The notes: generated by a model from the sequence alone, not told the origin. Shown: positions 44,765-53,700, numbered from the stretch's first letter. The stretch is DNA of 64,000 bases from Enterococcus xiangfangensis (GCF_005405365.1 NZ_BJDX01000001.1:248001-312000), one strand, 5' to 3'. Made by a program: numbers and translations.

Positions 44765-44870
44765 CACCTCCTTATAATAGATACTTAGACTCGCCATCCC
44801 AAGTGACCGAAGTTCTTAATAACTTGTTCTGTGCGGTTGTAGCTGTGAGTTCCACAATTACAACATTCAT
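44765..44870 (-). ncRNA. L21-type autoregulatory leader RNA
   Basis: The about 105 nt between promoter and rplU contain a GTGGAACTCACAGCTACAAC segment and the block GGGATGGCGAGTCTAAG just before AGGAGG, features I associate with the Firmicute L21 leader family (binding site of an operon product). The match is from memory of the family; a covariance search would settle it. Confidence 0.6.
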
Positions 44871-44899
44871 AGTCTACTAAAAAAAAAGGGTGAAGTCAA
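44871..44899 (-). promoter_or_regulatory. rplU operon promoter
   Basis: Minus-strand TTGACT (44894-44899), 17-bp spacer, TAGACT (44871-44876); divergent from the next promoter. Confidence 0.75.
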
Positions 44900-44908
44900 T
44901 GATTATTA

Positions 44909-44937
44909 TTGACGTACGGCCGGCTTTTTTCTACTAT
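44909..44937 (+). promoter_or_regulatory. Promoter of the UDG-methyltransferase operon
   Basis: TTGACG (44909-44914), 17-bp spacer, TACTAT (44932-44937). Confidence 0.7.
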
Positions 44938-45026
44938 TAGTGAGATGATGGATTGGTCGCTTTGATTTAATAAACGGATACGCGACTCTTTCCGAAAAAA
45001 TTAGTTTATAAAACGAGGTGACATGG

Positions 45027-45674
45027 ATGGATTATCCGAAAAAATTAGTCGACTTAGTCTCCGAACGTTCAAAAAATTTTCAGCTTGAGGGATTTATCGC
45101 AGGTCAAGGACCGCTTCAGCCAAAACTGATGTTAGTCGGCGAAGCACCAGGACGCAATGAAGTTGTCAATCATATCCCCTTTTCTGGTGCAGCCGGAAAA
45201 GAATTGATCCAAGCGATGGAATCGATCGGTCTTACTCGAGAAAACACCTATATCACCAGTGCTGTCAGAAGTCGGCCGTATAAAATCGTTGAACGTATTA
45301 ACAAACGCACACAAGAAAATGAGCTTGTCTATCCGAATCGGACACCCAATAAAAAAGAAGTGCTGGCGCACGCACCAATCTTAGATTATGAACTAGCCAC
45401 AGTCCAGCCAAAACTCATCGCGACTTTAGGGAATATCGGCCTGCAACGTCTACTTGGTCCAAAATGGCAGATCAGTGAACGCCACGGCGAGATTTATCAC
45501 GGCCCGATCTTAGAACTGACTGCAGAACAAGACACTTATCAACTGTCAGAAAAAAAATACACCGTCGTTCCACTATTTCATCCGGCAGCGATTTTTTATA
45601 ATCGTTCCTTGAGCGAAAAAATAAAAAATGACTGGGTAACTTTAGGAAAATTACTAGAAAAAGAGGAAAAATAA
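45027..45674 (+). CDS. Uracil-DNA glycosylase superfamily protein without Fe-S cysteines
   Basis: 215 residues. The UDG-fold motifs GEAPGRNEVVNHIPFSGAAGKEL (motif 1) and PLFHPAAIFYN (motif 3, with the catalytic-type His) are present, closest to family 4/5 enzymes. No Cys occurs in the whole protein, so the [4Fe-4S] cluster of classical family 4 is absent. It may remove uracil from DNA or be a non-catalytic relative. Start 45027 has GAGG 8 nt upstream; the in-frame GTG at 45018 overlaps it. The methyltransferase gene overlaps its stop. Confidence 0.85.
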   Translation: MDYPKKLVDLVSERSKNFQLEGFIAGQGPLQPKLMLVGEAPGRNEVVNHIPFSGAAGKELIQAMESIGLTRENTYITSAVRSRPYKIVERINKRTQENELVYPNRTPNKKEVLAHAPILDYELATVQPKLIATLGNIGLQRLLGPKWQISERHGEIYHGPILELTAEQDTYQLSEKKYTVVPLFHPAAIFYNRSLSEKIKNDWVTLGKLLEKEEK

Positions 45675-46342
45675 TGCGCAATGAAATGATGCATCGACCA
45701 ATAATCAATGAAGATATTTTACATTATTTACGAACAGAGCAAAAACCGTTAACTGGAGCTTTAGGTGAACTGGAAGAACTTGCTCATGAAAACGGCGTCC
45801 CAGTGATTCCCCATGAAACAGTTGTCTTTTTACAATTTTTATTGAAACAAAAACGTCCTAAAACTATTTTAGAGATTGGTACAGCAATCGGTTTTTCTGC
45901 TAGCTTAATGGCAAATTCACTTGCGAAAGAGGCCAAGATCACTACGATTGATCGCTTTCCTGTCATGATCGAAAAAGCAAAAGCTACTTTCAAAAAAATG
46001 GGCTTAGAGGATCAAGTGACTTTATTAGAAGGCGACGCGGCGGACTTACTGAGTACATTAGAAGGACCTTACGACTTTATTTTTATGGACAGTGCCAAAG
46101 CAAAATATATTACTTTTCTACCAGAGTGTTTGCGCCTATTATCGGCTGATGGTATTTTGATGGTGGATGATATTTTCCAAGCTGGAACCATTTTGCAGCC
46201 CATCGAAGAAATTCCACGAAAAAACCGCGCGATCCATCGCAAACTGAATGAATTTTTAGACGAAATCACCAAATCACCTGAGCTAACTTCAACTTTGTTG
46301 CCTTTAGGTGATGGTGTCGCATTGATTTCAAAAAACAATTAA
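45674..46342 (+). CDS. SAM-dependent O-methyltransferase (YrrM-like)
   Basis: 222 residues, class I methyltransferase of the catechol/caffeoyl-CoA type. SAM-binding motif ILEIGTAIGFSASLMA, then ITTIDRFPVMIEKAKATF, LLEGDAADLL, and the metal-site region DFIFMDSAKAKYITFL with LMVDDIFQAG. In Firmicutes YrrM (TrmR) methylates 5-hydroxyuridine in tRNA; the N-terminal segment and length fit that subfamily, but the substrate is inferred. TAATG overlap with the UDG gene. Confidence 0.87.
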   Translation: MRNEMMHRPIINEDILHYLRTEQKPLTGALGELEELAHENGVPVIPHETVVFLQFLLKQKRPKTILEIGTAIGFSASLMANSLAKEAKITTIDRFPVMIEKAKATFKKMGLEDQVTLLEGDAADLLSTLEGPYDFIFMDSAKAKYITFLPECLRLLSADGILMVDDIFQAGTILQPIEEIPRKNRAIHRKLNEFLDEITKSPELTSTLLPLGDGVALISKNN

Positions 46343-46401
46343 TAGCTGCTAGAAATTATTGAAAGAATATCCCTTTGAATCAGTAAAACAACGAATTAGG
46401 A

Positions 46402-46430
46402 TTGACAAGCACAAGTAGTTTTTCTATAAT
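46402..46430 (+). promoter_or_regulatory. Promoter of tRNA-Arg
   Basis: Full-consensus TTGACA (46402-46407), 17-bp spacer, TATAAT (46425-46430), 21 bp before the tRNA. Confidence 0.92.
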
Positions 46431-46451
46431 AGCAGTTGTTGCAAAACTACT

Positions 46452-46525
46452 GTCACAGTAGCTCAGCCGGATAGAGCATCCGCCTTCTAAGCGGACGGTC
46501 GGGGGTTCGAATCCCTCCTGTGATA
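46452..46525 (+). tRNA. tRNA-Arg (anticodon TCT)
   Basis: 74 nt; acceptor GTCACAG/CTGTGAT with a G-U end pair, D-stem GCTC/GAGC, anticodon stem TCCGC/GCGGA with loop CTTCTAA and anticodon TCT (reads AGA/AGG), T-arm GGGGG-TTCGAAT-CCCTC. CCA not encoded. It has its own promoter and terminator. Confidence 0.97.
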
Positions 46526-46531
46526 TATTTA

Positions 46532-46566
46532 AACCGTTAGGAATGTTGATTCCTAACGGTTTTTTC
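46532..46566 (+). terminator. Terminator of tRNA-Arg
   Basis: 12-bp perfect stem AACCGTTAGGAA/TTCCTAACGGTT, 6-nt loop, then TTTTCTTTT. Confidence 0.9.
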
Positions 46567-46599
46567 TTTTCTATGTGCCAAATCGGTGCTTAGTTGTTT

Positions 46600-47583
46600 C
46601 TAACTATTACTTCTAAAAAAATACTTTATTCTAATTAATATCTGCTCAATTGTTAATGAAAGAACAATTGCTAGAATCATCAAAGCTGATGAGACTAGAA
46701 ATGATTTAAGCGTATCCATATTCGTTCTATCGATAAGATTGTAGGCAGTAAAGTATATTATTGGATGAAAAATAAAAATATACAAAGTATGTTGCCCTAT
46801 ATAGCTTAAAAAACTTTTTCTTTTCGGAACTAGTCCTAACAATAGAGCTATTGCAATAGTCCCGATAATATACTGGATTAATTCTTTCAAAAAGAAAATA
46901 TATTTCCCATCATCAAATTGATAATAATTTATATATCCAAAAAATACCCTCATCCATTCATTGGCATTATTTCCAAAATATAGAAAGTTGATACATACAG
47001 ATATAATCATTGCAAACAATAAAGTAGGCTTAATATTTCTTAGCTTAGCTCTTACTTCAATCAATTTATCAACCGTAAAAAAATAACCTGCAATAAAAAA
47101 TGGGGCAAACACAATAGTTCTCTCATATGCGAAATAATTTCCATCCACATGGAAATTTATATACCTGATGAATAAAGCAATAATAATTATTGTCAATAGC
47201 ACAATGAGCGGATTGAGTCTAACCTTTTTTAAAAAAACTGAAATCAGATACCAATATGTCAAACTGAGTAAGTACCACACATGAAAAATAGGCGTTACAA
47301 CAATATGAATTTCAGGAATCCACGGATAAGAAGTTAAATTTACTACACATATGTATAATAATTGCACAAATAAATATAATATCCCATAGTATAAAACCTT
47401 CTTAAAGTTTGCATTTTTTGCAAATACTCCATTTAAAAAAATAAAGGCAGGCATATGAAATGAATAAATTAGTGTTAGTAGCCAGTTATTCTCATTTGAG
47501 CTAGCTAAAAGCATATGACCAAAAACCACTAAAATAATCAACAAACCTTTTATGTTATCAATTTGATAATCTCTAGATTTCAA
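46600..47583 (-). CDS. Acyltransferase family 3 membrane protein
   Basis: 327 residues with about ten membrane helices. RDYQIDNIKGLLIILVVFGH at the N-terminus carries the conserved Asp and His region of acyltransferase family 3, and LLTLIYSFHMPAFIFLNG is a second family motif. Such enzymes O-acetylate wall polymers or surface glycans; the target is unknown. The start is a TTG at 47583 with AGGGGAG upstream. Base and codon use are far more AT-rich than the flanking genes, which suggests acquisition. Confidence 0.85.
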   Translation of the reverse strand: MKSRDYQIDNIKGLLIILVVFGHMLLASSNENNWLLTLIYSFHMPAFIFLNGVFAKNANFKKVLYYGILYLFVQLLYICVVNLTSYPWIPEIHIVVTPIFHVWYLLSLTYWYLISVFLKKVRLNPLIVLLTIIIIALFIRYINFHVDGNYFAYERTIVFAPFFIAGYFFTVDKLIEVRAKLRNIKPTLLFAMIISVCINFLYFGNNANEWMRVFFGYINYYQFDDGKYIFFLKELIQYIIGTIAIALLLGLVPKRKSFLSYIGQHTLYIFIFHPIIYFTAYNLIDRTNMDTLKSFLVSSALMILAIVLSLTIEQILIRIKYFFRSNS

Positions 47584-47819
47584 TTTTACTCCCCTATTCA
47601 AAACAAAATTATTATGCTTAATTTAAATCAATTCAGAATAATGCCGTATTTAATAAAGATATAGTAAAACATATATTTATTAAATCGAGTATTTATATAT
47701 ATGTATCCCAACCTTCAGCCTTAATCTTATCTTTGAAAGCATTAAATCCATCAATATATCTTTATTCCCATATCACCCCTAAAAAAACACCAGTTATATA
47801 AAAGGTATAAAAAACCGTC
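47584..47819 (-). other. AT-rich spacer with apparent decayed coding sequence
   Basis: About 235 bp with stop-interrupted but protein-like frames on the minus strand, for example RYIDGFNAFKDKIKAEGWDTYI ending at 47693 split from GVFLGVIWE upstream by a stop. No function can be assigned. Confidence 0.35.
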
Positions 47820-47912
47820 TCACCTCTTAACAGCCTCCAGATAAAAATAGCGATCCTCAGCCCCCGTATTCTTTTTGAAAACTCGGTAATAAATAAACTG
47901 TATTTTAGTCAT
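47820..47912 (-). pseudogene. 30-codon ORF coupled to the signal-peptidase homologue, probable remnant
   Basis: Frame MTKIQFIYYRVFKKNTGAED... starts at the ATG that overlaps the stop of the upstream gene (TGATG) and ends after 30 codons. Tight coupling suggests it was the start of a longer downstream gene now broken. It is not recognised as a family. Confidence 0.35.
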
Positions 47913-48310
47913 CACTTCAGATTCGCTAAAAATCCTATATACGGTAAATAAAAATGCGGGGCACCGATCAAATTGCGTTTGTGGACCAAACCCATCTCTG
48001 CTTTGTCTGCATTGTCGCCTTTAACAAAGTATCCTTCAATTTTATTATCGACAGCTAATACCCGCCGCGTTTTGATTTCTTCTTTTTGATTTGTATAATA
48101 AGTGATCGTGTCACCAACATGGATTGGTTCTGAAATATCTTTCACAAAAACTAAGCCGCCTTCACGATATTCTGGCGCCATTTTATTGTCTGAAACTGCG
48201 TAAGGCGTCACATCCAACACTTTAGGAATACCAATCATCAGTATAGCTAATAAGGACAGACAAAAAAGCAAGGCAACACCAACCATTGTTATTTTTCTGT
48301 TTTTTGGCAT
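47912..48310 (-). CDS. Signal peptidase I (SipW-type) homologue lacking catalytic residues
   Basis: 132 residues: a cytosolic basic start, one membrane helix (about 8-30), then the peptidase fold. Aligning on Met44 and Pro46 of box B (SDNKMAPEY), the nucleophilic Ser is replaced by Lys43; in box D (IKTRRVLAVD) the expected base (His in SipW types, Lys in bacterial types) is Arg82. Box E, YFVKGDNADK, is conserved. It is therefore probably not a protease, as with the non-catalytic SipA of streptococcal pilus loci. No pilin or sortase gene is adjacent. A short ORF overlaps its stop. Confidence 0.8.
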   Translation of the reverse strand: MPKNRKITMVGVALLFCLSLLAILMIGIPKVLDVTPYAVSDNKMAPEYREGGLVFVKDISEPIHVGDTITYYTNQKEEIKTRRVLAVDNKIEGYFVKGDNADKAEMGLVHKRNLIGAPHFYLPYIGFLANLK

Positions 48311-48600
48311 TCTCTTTTGCCTCCTTCAAAAAGAAAATCTCTTCATAACCATCATATCATATTACCCAAAAAATTCTATTTTTTAATTGATTATTGAATA
48401 AATTTTGCATTTTATTTTAAAAAAAGACTAAATATATTATAATTTATACTATATTTCTTGATTAAAAAAAGGAAATTACGTAATAAACCAATTAGACTTT
48501 TTATAAAAATAGTTATTTTAATAATCTTTCAGCAATAGACTTGAACAAAAAATTAACCCCCTGATTAGATGAACAGCCACCATAGATTTTTAGAAAGTAT
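48311..48600. other. AT-rich intergenic region
   Basis: About 290 bp, extremely AT-rich, between the signal-peptidase homologue and the lplA terminator. Several possible -10 boxes, no convincing promoter, no gene. Confidence 0.5.
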
Positions 48601-48630
48601 AAAAAAAGCTGCGGCTAAAGCCACAGCTTT
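48601..48630 (-). terminator. Terminator of lplA
   Basis: Stem AAAGCTGcGGC/GCCaCAGCTTT with 4-nt loop and T7 on the minus strand; it abuts the lplA stop. Confidence 0.88.
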
Positions 48631-48632
48631 TT

Positions 48633-49640
48633 TTAATAAATCAGTTCTAAAAATTCTTCTTTGGTGATATTTCCAAAATAATGAGTTAAATCCATTTGAT
48701 CGATACTGTCTGCTAAAGCTTGTTTCTCGTAACGGGTGCCGATCAATTGGTTTTCCACGTCTTTGATCTCACCTAGACCGAAAAAGTCGCCAAAAACTTT
48801 TGCTTTTTCAATCTCACCGTTGACGACTGCTAAACGGACTTCGATCGAACCGATTGGGAAACGTTTTTGACGTTCCAAGTTGAATTCTGGAGAACGGCCA
48901 TAGTTCCAATCCCAATTTTTGTAATACTCATCTGAGATTTGATTGATAGCTTTCCAATCTGCTTCATTCAATTCATGTGTCTTGACTTGATCTACACTGT
49001 CGACACCAAAAATCTGCAACAGAATCGCTTGCCGAAATTCTTCAGTCGTCATGTTTTGTTTTTCAGCTGGTAAGTAGTCTTTGATATTCGTTACTCGTGA
49101 ACGAATCGATTTGATTCCTTTTGATTCGATCTTATCTTTTTTCACTTTTAACGCATTGACGACTTCATCGATATCACTGTCAAACATCAATGTTCCATGA
49201 GCAAACATCCGGCCGTTTGTTGAATACATCGCATTGCCTGAGAATTTTTTATCATCGATCACTAGGTCATTACGGCCTTTTAGTTGCGCTCCTTCGATTC
49301 CTAGTTTATGAAGCGCCTCAACGATCGGCTCTGTCAATTTTTTAAAGTCTCTAAACGAGTTGCCGTCATCTGGCATGATGAAACTAAAGTTTAAATTTCC
49401 TGTATCATGGTAAACAGCACCGCCGCCGCTCAAGCGTCGAACGACATGGATACCGTTTTCATCTACATATTCTTTATTGATCTCTTCAATCGTATTTTGA
49501 TTACGACCGATAATAATAGAAGGTTCGTTTATATAGAAAAGTAAAATTGGTTCATCTAAAGGCATATTTTGTAATAAATAGGTCTCGATAGCAAGATTTA
49601 CTCGTGGATCGCGTTCTTCGTCGTTTGGTACGTATAGCAT
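48633..49640 (-). CDS. lplA: Lipoate-protein ligase
   Basis: 335 residues. LplA activates free lipoate with ATP and transfers it to the E2 subunits of oxo-acid dehydrogenases or GcvH. The catalytic core has IIIGRNQNTIEEIN, the RRLSGGGAVYHDTGNLNFSF loop and KFSGNAMY; the C-terminal about 85 residues form the accessory domain. AGAAGGAG precedes the start. Monocistronic. Confidence 0.95.
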   Translation of the reverse strand: MLYVPNDEERDPRVNLAIETYLLQNMPLDEPILLFYINEPSIIIGRNQNTIEEINKEYVDENGIHVVRRLSGGGAVYHDTGNLNFSFIMPDDGNSFRDFKKLTEPIVEALHKLGIEGAQLKGRNDLVIDDKKFSGNAMYSTNGRMFAHGTLMFDSDIDEVVNALKVKKDKIESKGIKSIRSRVTNIKDYLPAEKQNMTTEEFRQAILLQIFGVDSVDQVKTHELNEADWKAINQISDEYYKNWDWNYGRSPEFNLERQKRFPIGSIEVRLAVVNGEIEKAKVFGDFFGLGEIKDVENQLIGTRYEKQALADSIDQMDLTHYFGNITKEEFLELIY

Positions 49641-49702
49641 AATTCCAACTCCTTCTTACTCTCTAATGAAATAATTCTTTTATCATTCTAGCGCTTCTTT
49701 TC

Positions 49703-50440
49703 TTAAATTTCAAAAGTTTTATGCGGCGCTGCCAATTCAACGGGAATCCCCTCGCTAGTAGCAACAGCTTGCCGGCGCAATTCTGCTAAGTCGCCCTGTT
49801 GCGGCAAATGAGTCAGCACCAATTTTTTAACTGCAGCGTTTTTTGCAAACGTTCCCGCTTCTCCTGCGGTAAAGTGTGCTCTATGACGTTCATTGCCATC
49901 AAATAAATACGTATCTGCTAAAAATAGATCGGCTTCTTTGGCAAACTCATTGAAAGATTCTAAATAACCGGAATCGCCGGTAAAGACGAAGACTGCTCCT
50001 GTTTTCTCTTCAATAAATCGCATCGCATAACACGGTACAGGATGGATCGTCTTCATAAAAGTGACCAGAAACGGTCCAAGTTTTAATTCTTCCGCTTCAA
50101 AATACGCATGCCCTTCAGTGACACCTTCCATCGTCAAATCATTAAAGTGAAACGCATCTTCTGTATGACCATAGATTGGTAAGATGGGTTTAGGTGTTTG
50201 TGTTGGATAAAGTTGCCAATAATATTGCAATACTCCAAGATCGGCAATGTGATCGTGATGATAATGTGTCAAGATCACCGCATCCAAAGCTAATGGGTCA
50301 ATTTCTTTTTCCAATTCTACCAGCGTTGAACTACCTGCATCTAATAAAAGATTAAATCCTTCCGACTGCAGCAAATAACTGGTCGTTCCTTGACCATGAT
50401 AAGGATAGGCGCCTAAACAACCGAGAACTGTTAATTTCAT
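49703..50440 (-). CDS. MBL-fold metal-dependent hydrolase
   Basis: 245 residues of the metallo-beta-lactamase fold; metal ligands in LTHYHHDHIADLG (HxHxDH), then HPVPCYAMRF, FTGDSGY and HLPQQG. It resembles the RNase Z/ElaC branch (YhfI-type) in length and motif order; the substrate is unknown. It overlaps the DUF975 gene by 4 nt (ATGA), so the two are coupled. Confidence 0.88.
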   Translation of the reverse strand: MKLTVLGCLGAYPYHGQGTTSYLLQSEGFNLLLDAGSSTLVELEKEIDPLALDAVILTHYHHDHIADLGVLQYYWQLYPTQTPKPILPIYGHTEDAFHFNDLTMEGVTEGHAYFEAEELKLGPFLVTFMKTIHPVPCYAMRFIEEKTGAVFVFTGDSGYLESFNEFAKEADLFLADTYLFDGNERHRAHFTAGEAGTFAKNAAVKKLVLTHLPQQGDLAELRRQAVATSEGIPVELAAPHKTFEI

Positions 50441-51210
50441 GCTGATTCCCCCTGATCGATTTTTTCTTTTAAGGCTTGATCATAAAAAGCGGCACTCGCA
50501 GTATTTACGTAGACTGCGACAAACAGCAGTCCTACAAACAATGCGACGAATCCTAAAATATACCAGCCGATAAATGACAACTGCAGCAAAATGTATTTGC
50601 CCCAACGATCACTCAGTAATGACCAGGCATGCTTGATCGACTGCCCAACACTTAAATCGGGATAGTCAAATTTTACCCAAACGGCAAATCTGAAAATAAT
50701 GCTGATGATCGTCGTTGCAAGTAAAAAGACAATCAATAATATAAAATACAAGGCAAACAACCCCACACTAAGCAGCGTACTCATGTTGTCGACATTCGTC
50801 ACTCCGCCAGAAGCGATAAGAGATAGATAGACACTGCTTCCTGCTTGTAACAGCAACGGTAAGAAAAAGAGCGCTGCTAACGCGTATTGCACGATTTGTG
50901 CGAGGATGTTGATCAACATCAATGGCACGTAATAACCTTTTTGAAAAACGATAAAAATTTGTCCCAACTCCGCTCTGCCGCCGCGCACTACATACAAACT
51001 AATGTAGTAAAGGGCGTAGCTAAACGCGAATAAGACAAAAATATTCAATAAAAAAGAACCGCCGAGTTGGGCATTTTCACTGTTGAAAACTCCCGTGACA
51101 CTGCCGATAGCTCCAGTCAATAATCCGAGGATCACGATCAGCCCGACATTGATTCCCCATTGACCATTCAAACGATCTTTAGCTAGTTGACGATAGTCGC
51201 TAAGACGCAT
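50437..51210 (-). CDS. DUF975 family membrane protein
   Basis: 257 residues with about six hydrophobic helices; the opening RLSDYRQLAKDRLNGQWG and the LIKHAWSLLSDRWGKY-type segment (here SIKHAWSLL) fit DUF975, integral membrane proteins of unknown role. Start 51210 has AAGGAG 7 nt upstream. Its stop overlaps the hydrolase start. Confidence 0.83.
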   Translation of the reverse strand: MRLSDYRQLAKDRLNGQWGINVGLIVILGLLTGAIGSVTGVFNSENAQLGGSFLLNIFVLFAFSYALYYISLYVVRGGRAELGQIFIVFQKGYYVPLMLINILAQIVQYALAALFFLPLLLQAGSSVYLSLIASGGVTNVDNMSTLLSVGLFALYFILLIVFLLATTIISIIFRFAVWVKFDYPDLSVGQSIKHAWSLLSDRWGKYILLQLSFIGWYILGFVALFVGLLFVAVYVNTASAAFYDQALKEKIDQGESA

Positions 51211-51251
51211 ACAGACACTCCTTTGCAAGAAAAAAATTCTTGCGTTTTTTT

Positions 51252-52328
51252 TTAATAATTTTTCAATTCTCCAACGGCATCGTAATCCAAGCGTGCCACA
51301 ACTTCGGTGACTAATTTGACTGTATTGAAATAATCTTCTTCATGGATGATTGAAGTGTGCGAATGCAAATAACGGACTGGCACGGTGATCGCTAATGAAG
51401 GCACTCCATCACGGGTCAAATGCATTTGACCAGCATCGGTTCCACCACCGGCAATTACTGTATATTGGAATGGAATCTCCAATTCTTCTGCTACGTCGAT
51501 AACAAAATCTAATAATTTTTTGTGAGGTACCATCGATGCATCATAGATCAATATTTGAGGACCTTTGCCTAAAACGGAGTCTGCCTCTTTAGGTGTCATC
51601 CCTGGCGTATCTCCAGCTGTTCCAGTATCTAAAGCAAAAGCGATATCTGGATTGACGATATGCGAACTTGTCCGTGCCCCCCGCAAACCAACTTCTTCTT
51701 GCACATCACTGCCTGCAAACAATACATTATGGTGTTCACGTTTTGCTAAATTCTCTAAAACCCGCAATGCGACCGCTGTGCCGATTCGATTATCCCATGC
51801 TTTTGCCAGTAAAAATTTCGAATCATTCATCCGTTGATATTGGATATATGGCGTCACCATGTCGCCAGGCCGAATCCCCCAATCTTTTGCTTCTTCAGCA
51901 CTCGTTGCACCGATATCAATGAACATGTCTTTGATCTCAAATGGTTTCTTGCGCGCTTCTGATGTTAACACATGAGGTGGTTTTGACCCGATAACCCCAT
52001 GGATGAGCTTGCCTTTGCGTGTTTTGATTTCAACTTGTTGCGCCAACATCACTTGGTTCCACCAGCCGCCGATTGTTTGAAATTCTAGAAAACCTTTTTC
52101 AGTGATTTTTGTGACCATAAACCCGACTTCATCTAAGTGACCCGAAATGAAAATTTTTGGTCCGCCGCTACCTTGTTTTGCGATCACACTACCTAACCCA
52201 TCAAAAAAAATATCGTCAGCAAATTCCTTCGCATAATTTTTGAATACGGCTCTAACTTCCTCTTCATTGCCTGCGATTCCGCGTGCTGAAGTCAAGTCAA
52301 TCAATAACTGTTCTTCTTTTTTTTCCAC
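51252..52328 (-). CDS. pepA: M42 family glutamyl aminopeptidase
   Basis: 358 residues, normal for the M42 tetrahedral aminopeptidases. Metal ligands are visible in [48 protein letters not shown] and the C-terminal [13 protein letters not shown]. It removes N-terminal residues (Glu/Asp in PepA, others in relatives) from peptides in the cytosol. The start is GTG after AGGAGGAG. The specificity, and so the gene symbol, is inferred. Confidence 0.9.
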   Translation of the reverse strand: MEKKEEQLLIDLTSARGIAGNEEEVRAVFKNYAKEFADDIFFDGLGSVIAKQGSGGPKIFISGHLDEVGFMVTKITEKGFLEFQTIGGWWNQVMLAQQVEIKTRKGKLIHGVIGSKPPHVLTSEARKKPFEIKDMFIDIGATSAEEAKDWGIRPGDMVTPYIQYQRMNDSKFLLAKAWDNRIGTAVALRVLENLAKREHHNVLFAGSDVQEEVGLRGARTSSHIVNPDIAFALDTGTAGDTPGMTPKEADSVLGKGPQILIYDASMVPHKKLLDFVIDVAEELEIPFQYTVIAGGGTDAGQMHLTRDGVPSLAITVPVRYLHSHTSIIHEEDYFNTVKLVTEVVARLDYDAVGELKNY

Positions 52329-52501
52329 ACTTACTCCTCCTGTTTCGTATTGCCTAAATTTACTGCTTAATTTAACTCTCCATAAAAAAAGAATCCCCGC
52401 TGCTAAAAAAACAGCTATCTTTTTTCCATAAACTCAGTATACCATTGTCAAAAAAATCTGCGTAGTATGTTACTGCGCTGGACTAAATACTTCGACAGTA
52501 A

Positions 52502-52530
52502 AAAACGCCGCTGCAACTGCACGGCGTTTT
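52502..52530 (-). terminator. Terminator of the two-component/ABC-2 locus
   Basis: Stem AAAACGCCG/CGGCGTTTT with an inner TGCA pairing and T6 on the minus strand. Confidence 0.85.
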
Positions 52531-52557
52531 TTACTGTATTTGACTTCTTCTCTTCTA

Positions 52558-53700
52558 TTAGTCGAAAACTTCCAGATTTTTCTTTTTCATAAATCCATAA
52601 GCGGAAATACTGAAAAACAGCAATAAGAATGCCGATAATACAACAAAATTAATCAAAACATCGGCATCGCCTTGAGACTGCAACTGTTTAATACTGTCTA
52701 AAACCCAATATTGCGGCGTGATTCGCGCAATTTGCTGCATAAAATCTGGCATGATTTCATTTGGAATCAACGCACCTGAAATCAAACTGGTGATCGTAAA
52801 AAGAATACTCTGCACTCCTGAAGCAAAGGACTGACTTGGCGAATTGATCCCAATCGCGATTGACCAAGCAACTGCTACTAAGCCGAATGCCGATAATACA
52901 CCAATCAACTGAATCGCTGCTAAGCCGATATCGATACGGAAAGCTAGTGTCATCAATCCAACGGTAAACACGACTTCAAAAACCATCGCTAAAAAGGCGA
53001 AGACCGCCGTTCCGACAAAATAAGCAGTCTTTGAAACAGGTGTCGTCATCAACCGTTGATAAATTTTGTTTCGTCGTTCATTTTGAATTGAATTTGCGCC
53101 GAAATTTCCTGATTGATAAAGCAGCATCATCAACATAAAGCCTAAGATCTGTAAGGTCATCTCTTGACTGACGCCGTCTTTTTTAAAGGACCGAAAATGA
53201 ATCGGGGTGTTTTCCTTCGCAAAATCAAATGCAGCCTCTTCGCTGCTGACCGCGGCAAACCCAGCAATCGTCTGGACTTCATTGTAGACAGTTTTTGCTG
53301 TTGCTTTTAGTGAATCAATTGCTTCTCCCGCTTGAAACGAGCGGAATGAAATTTTTGCTAATTCCTCATGACGAATTTTTTCCGAGAAATTTTCCGGTAA
53401 GATCAATGTTGCTGTGATTTGCTGATCCGCCATCGCTTTGTCTGCCTGCTTCTGATTTTTAAGTTCTTTTACTTGTACTCGCTTATCAAATTCATCGATA
53501 AAAGATTGACTGTAGGTCGACTGATCACGATCGACGATTCCAACGCTCAAAGTGTTGGCCGAACCTGTACCTGAAGAGTTATAGATAAACAAATACATCA
53601 CGATACTCAACAAAGGCACACCTAGCAAAAATAAAACTTGCAAGGGATGGCTTTTCCAAATGATGAATCGCTCACGAATGATCCATAAGATATCTTTCAT
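52558..53700 (-). CDS. ABC-2 type permease (LnrN-like)
   Basis: 380 residues: one N-terminal membrane helix (about 20-42), a large extracytoplasmic domain (about 45-210, IVDRDQSTYSQSFIDEF), then five C-terminal helices. This is the NatB/YhaP-like ABC-2 layout. It pairs with the permease upstream and with the ATPase. It starts directly after the previous stop codon (TAA ATG). Confidence 0.88.
   Translation of the reverse strand: MKDILWIIRERFIIWKSHPLQVLFLLGVPLLSIVMYLFIYNSSGTGSANTLSVGIVDRDQSTYSQSFIDEFDKRVQVKELKNQKQADKAMADQQITATLILPENFSEKIRHEELAKISFRSFQAGEAIDSLKATAKTVYNEVQTIAGFAAVSSEEAAFDFAKENTPIHFRSFKKDGVSQEMTLQILGFMLMMLLYQSGNFGANSIQNERRNKIYQRLMTTPVSKTAYFVGTAVFAFLAMVFEVVFTVGLMTLAFRIDIGLAAIQLIGVLSAFGLVAVAWSIAIGINSPSQSFASGVQSILFTITSLISGALIPNEIMPDFMQQIARITPQYWVLDSIKQLQSQGDADVLINFVVLSAFLLLFFSISAYGFMKKKNLEVFD

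Noticed and set aside
51222..51243. GCAAGAA/TTCTTGC hairpin followed by T9 on the plus strand
   Set aside because: No plus-strand gene precedes it; on the minus strand, where the genes run, the T-run is in the loop, so it is not called a terminator.
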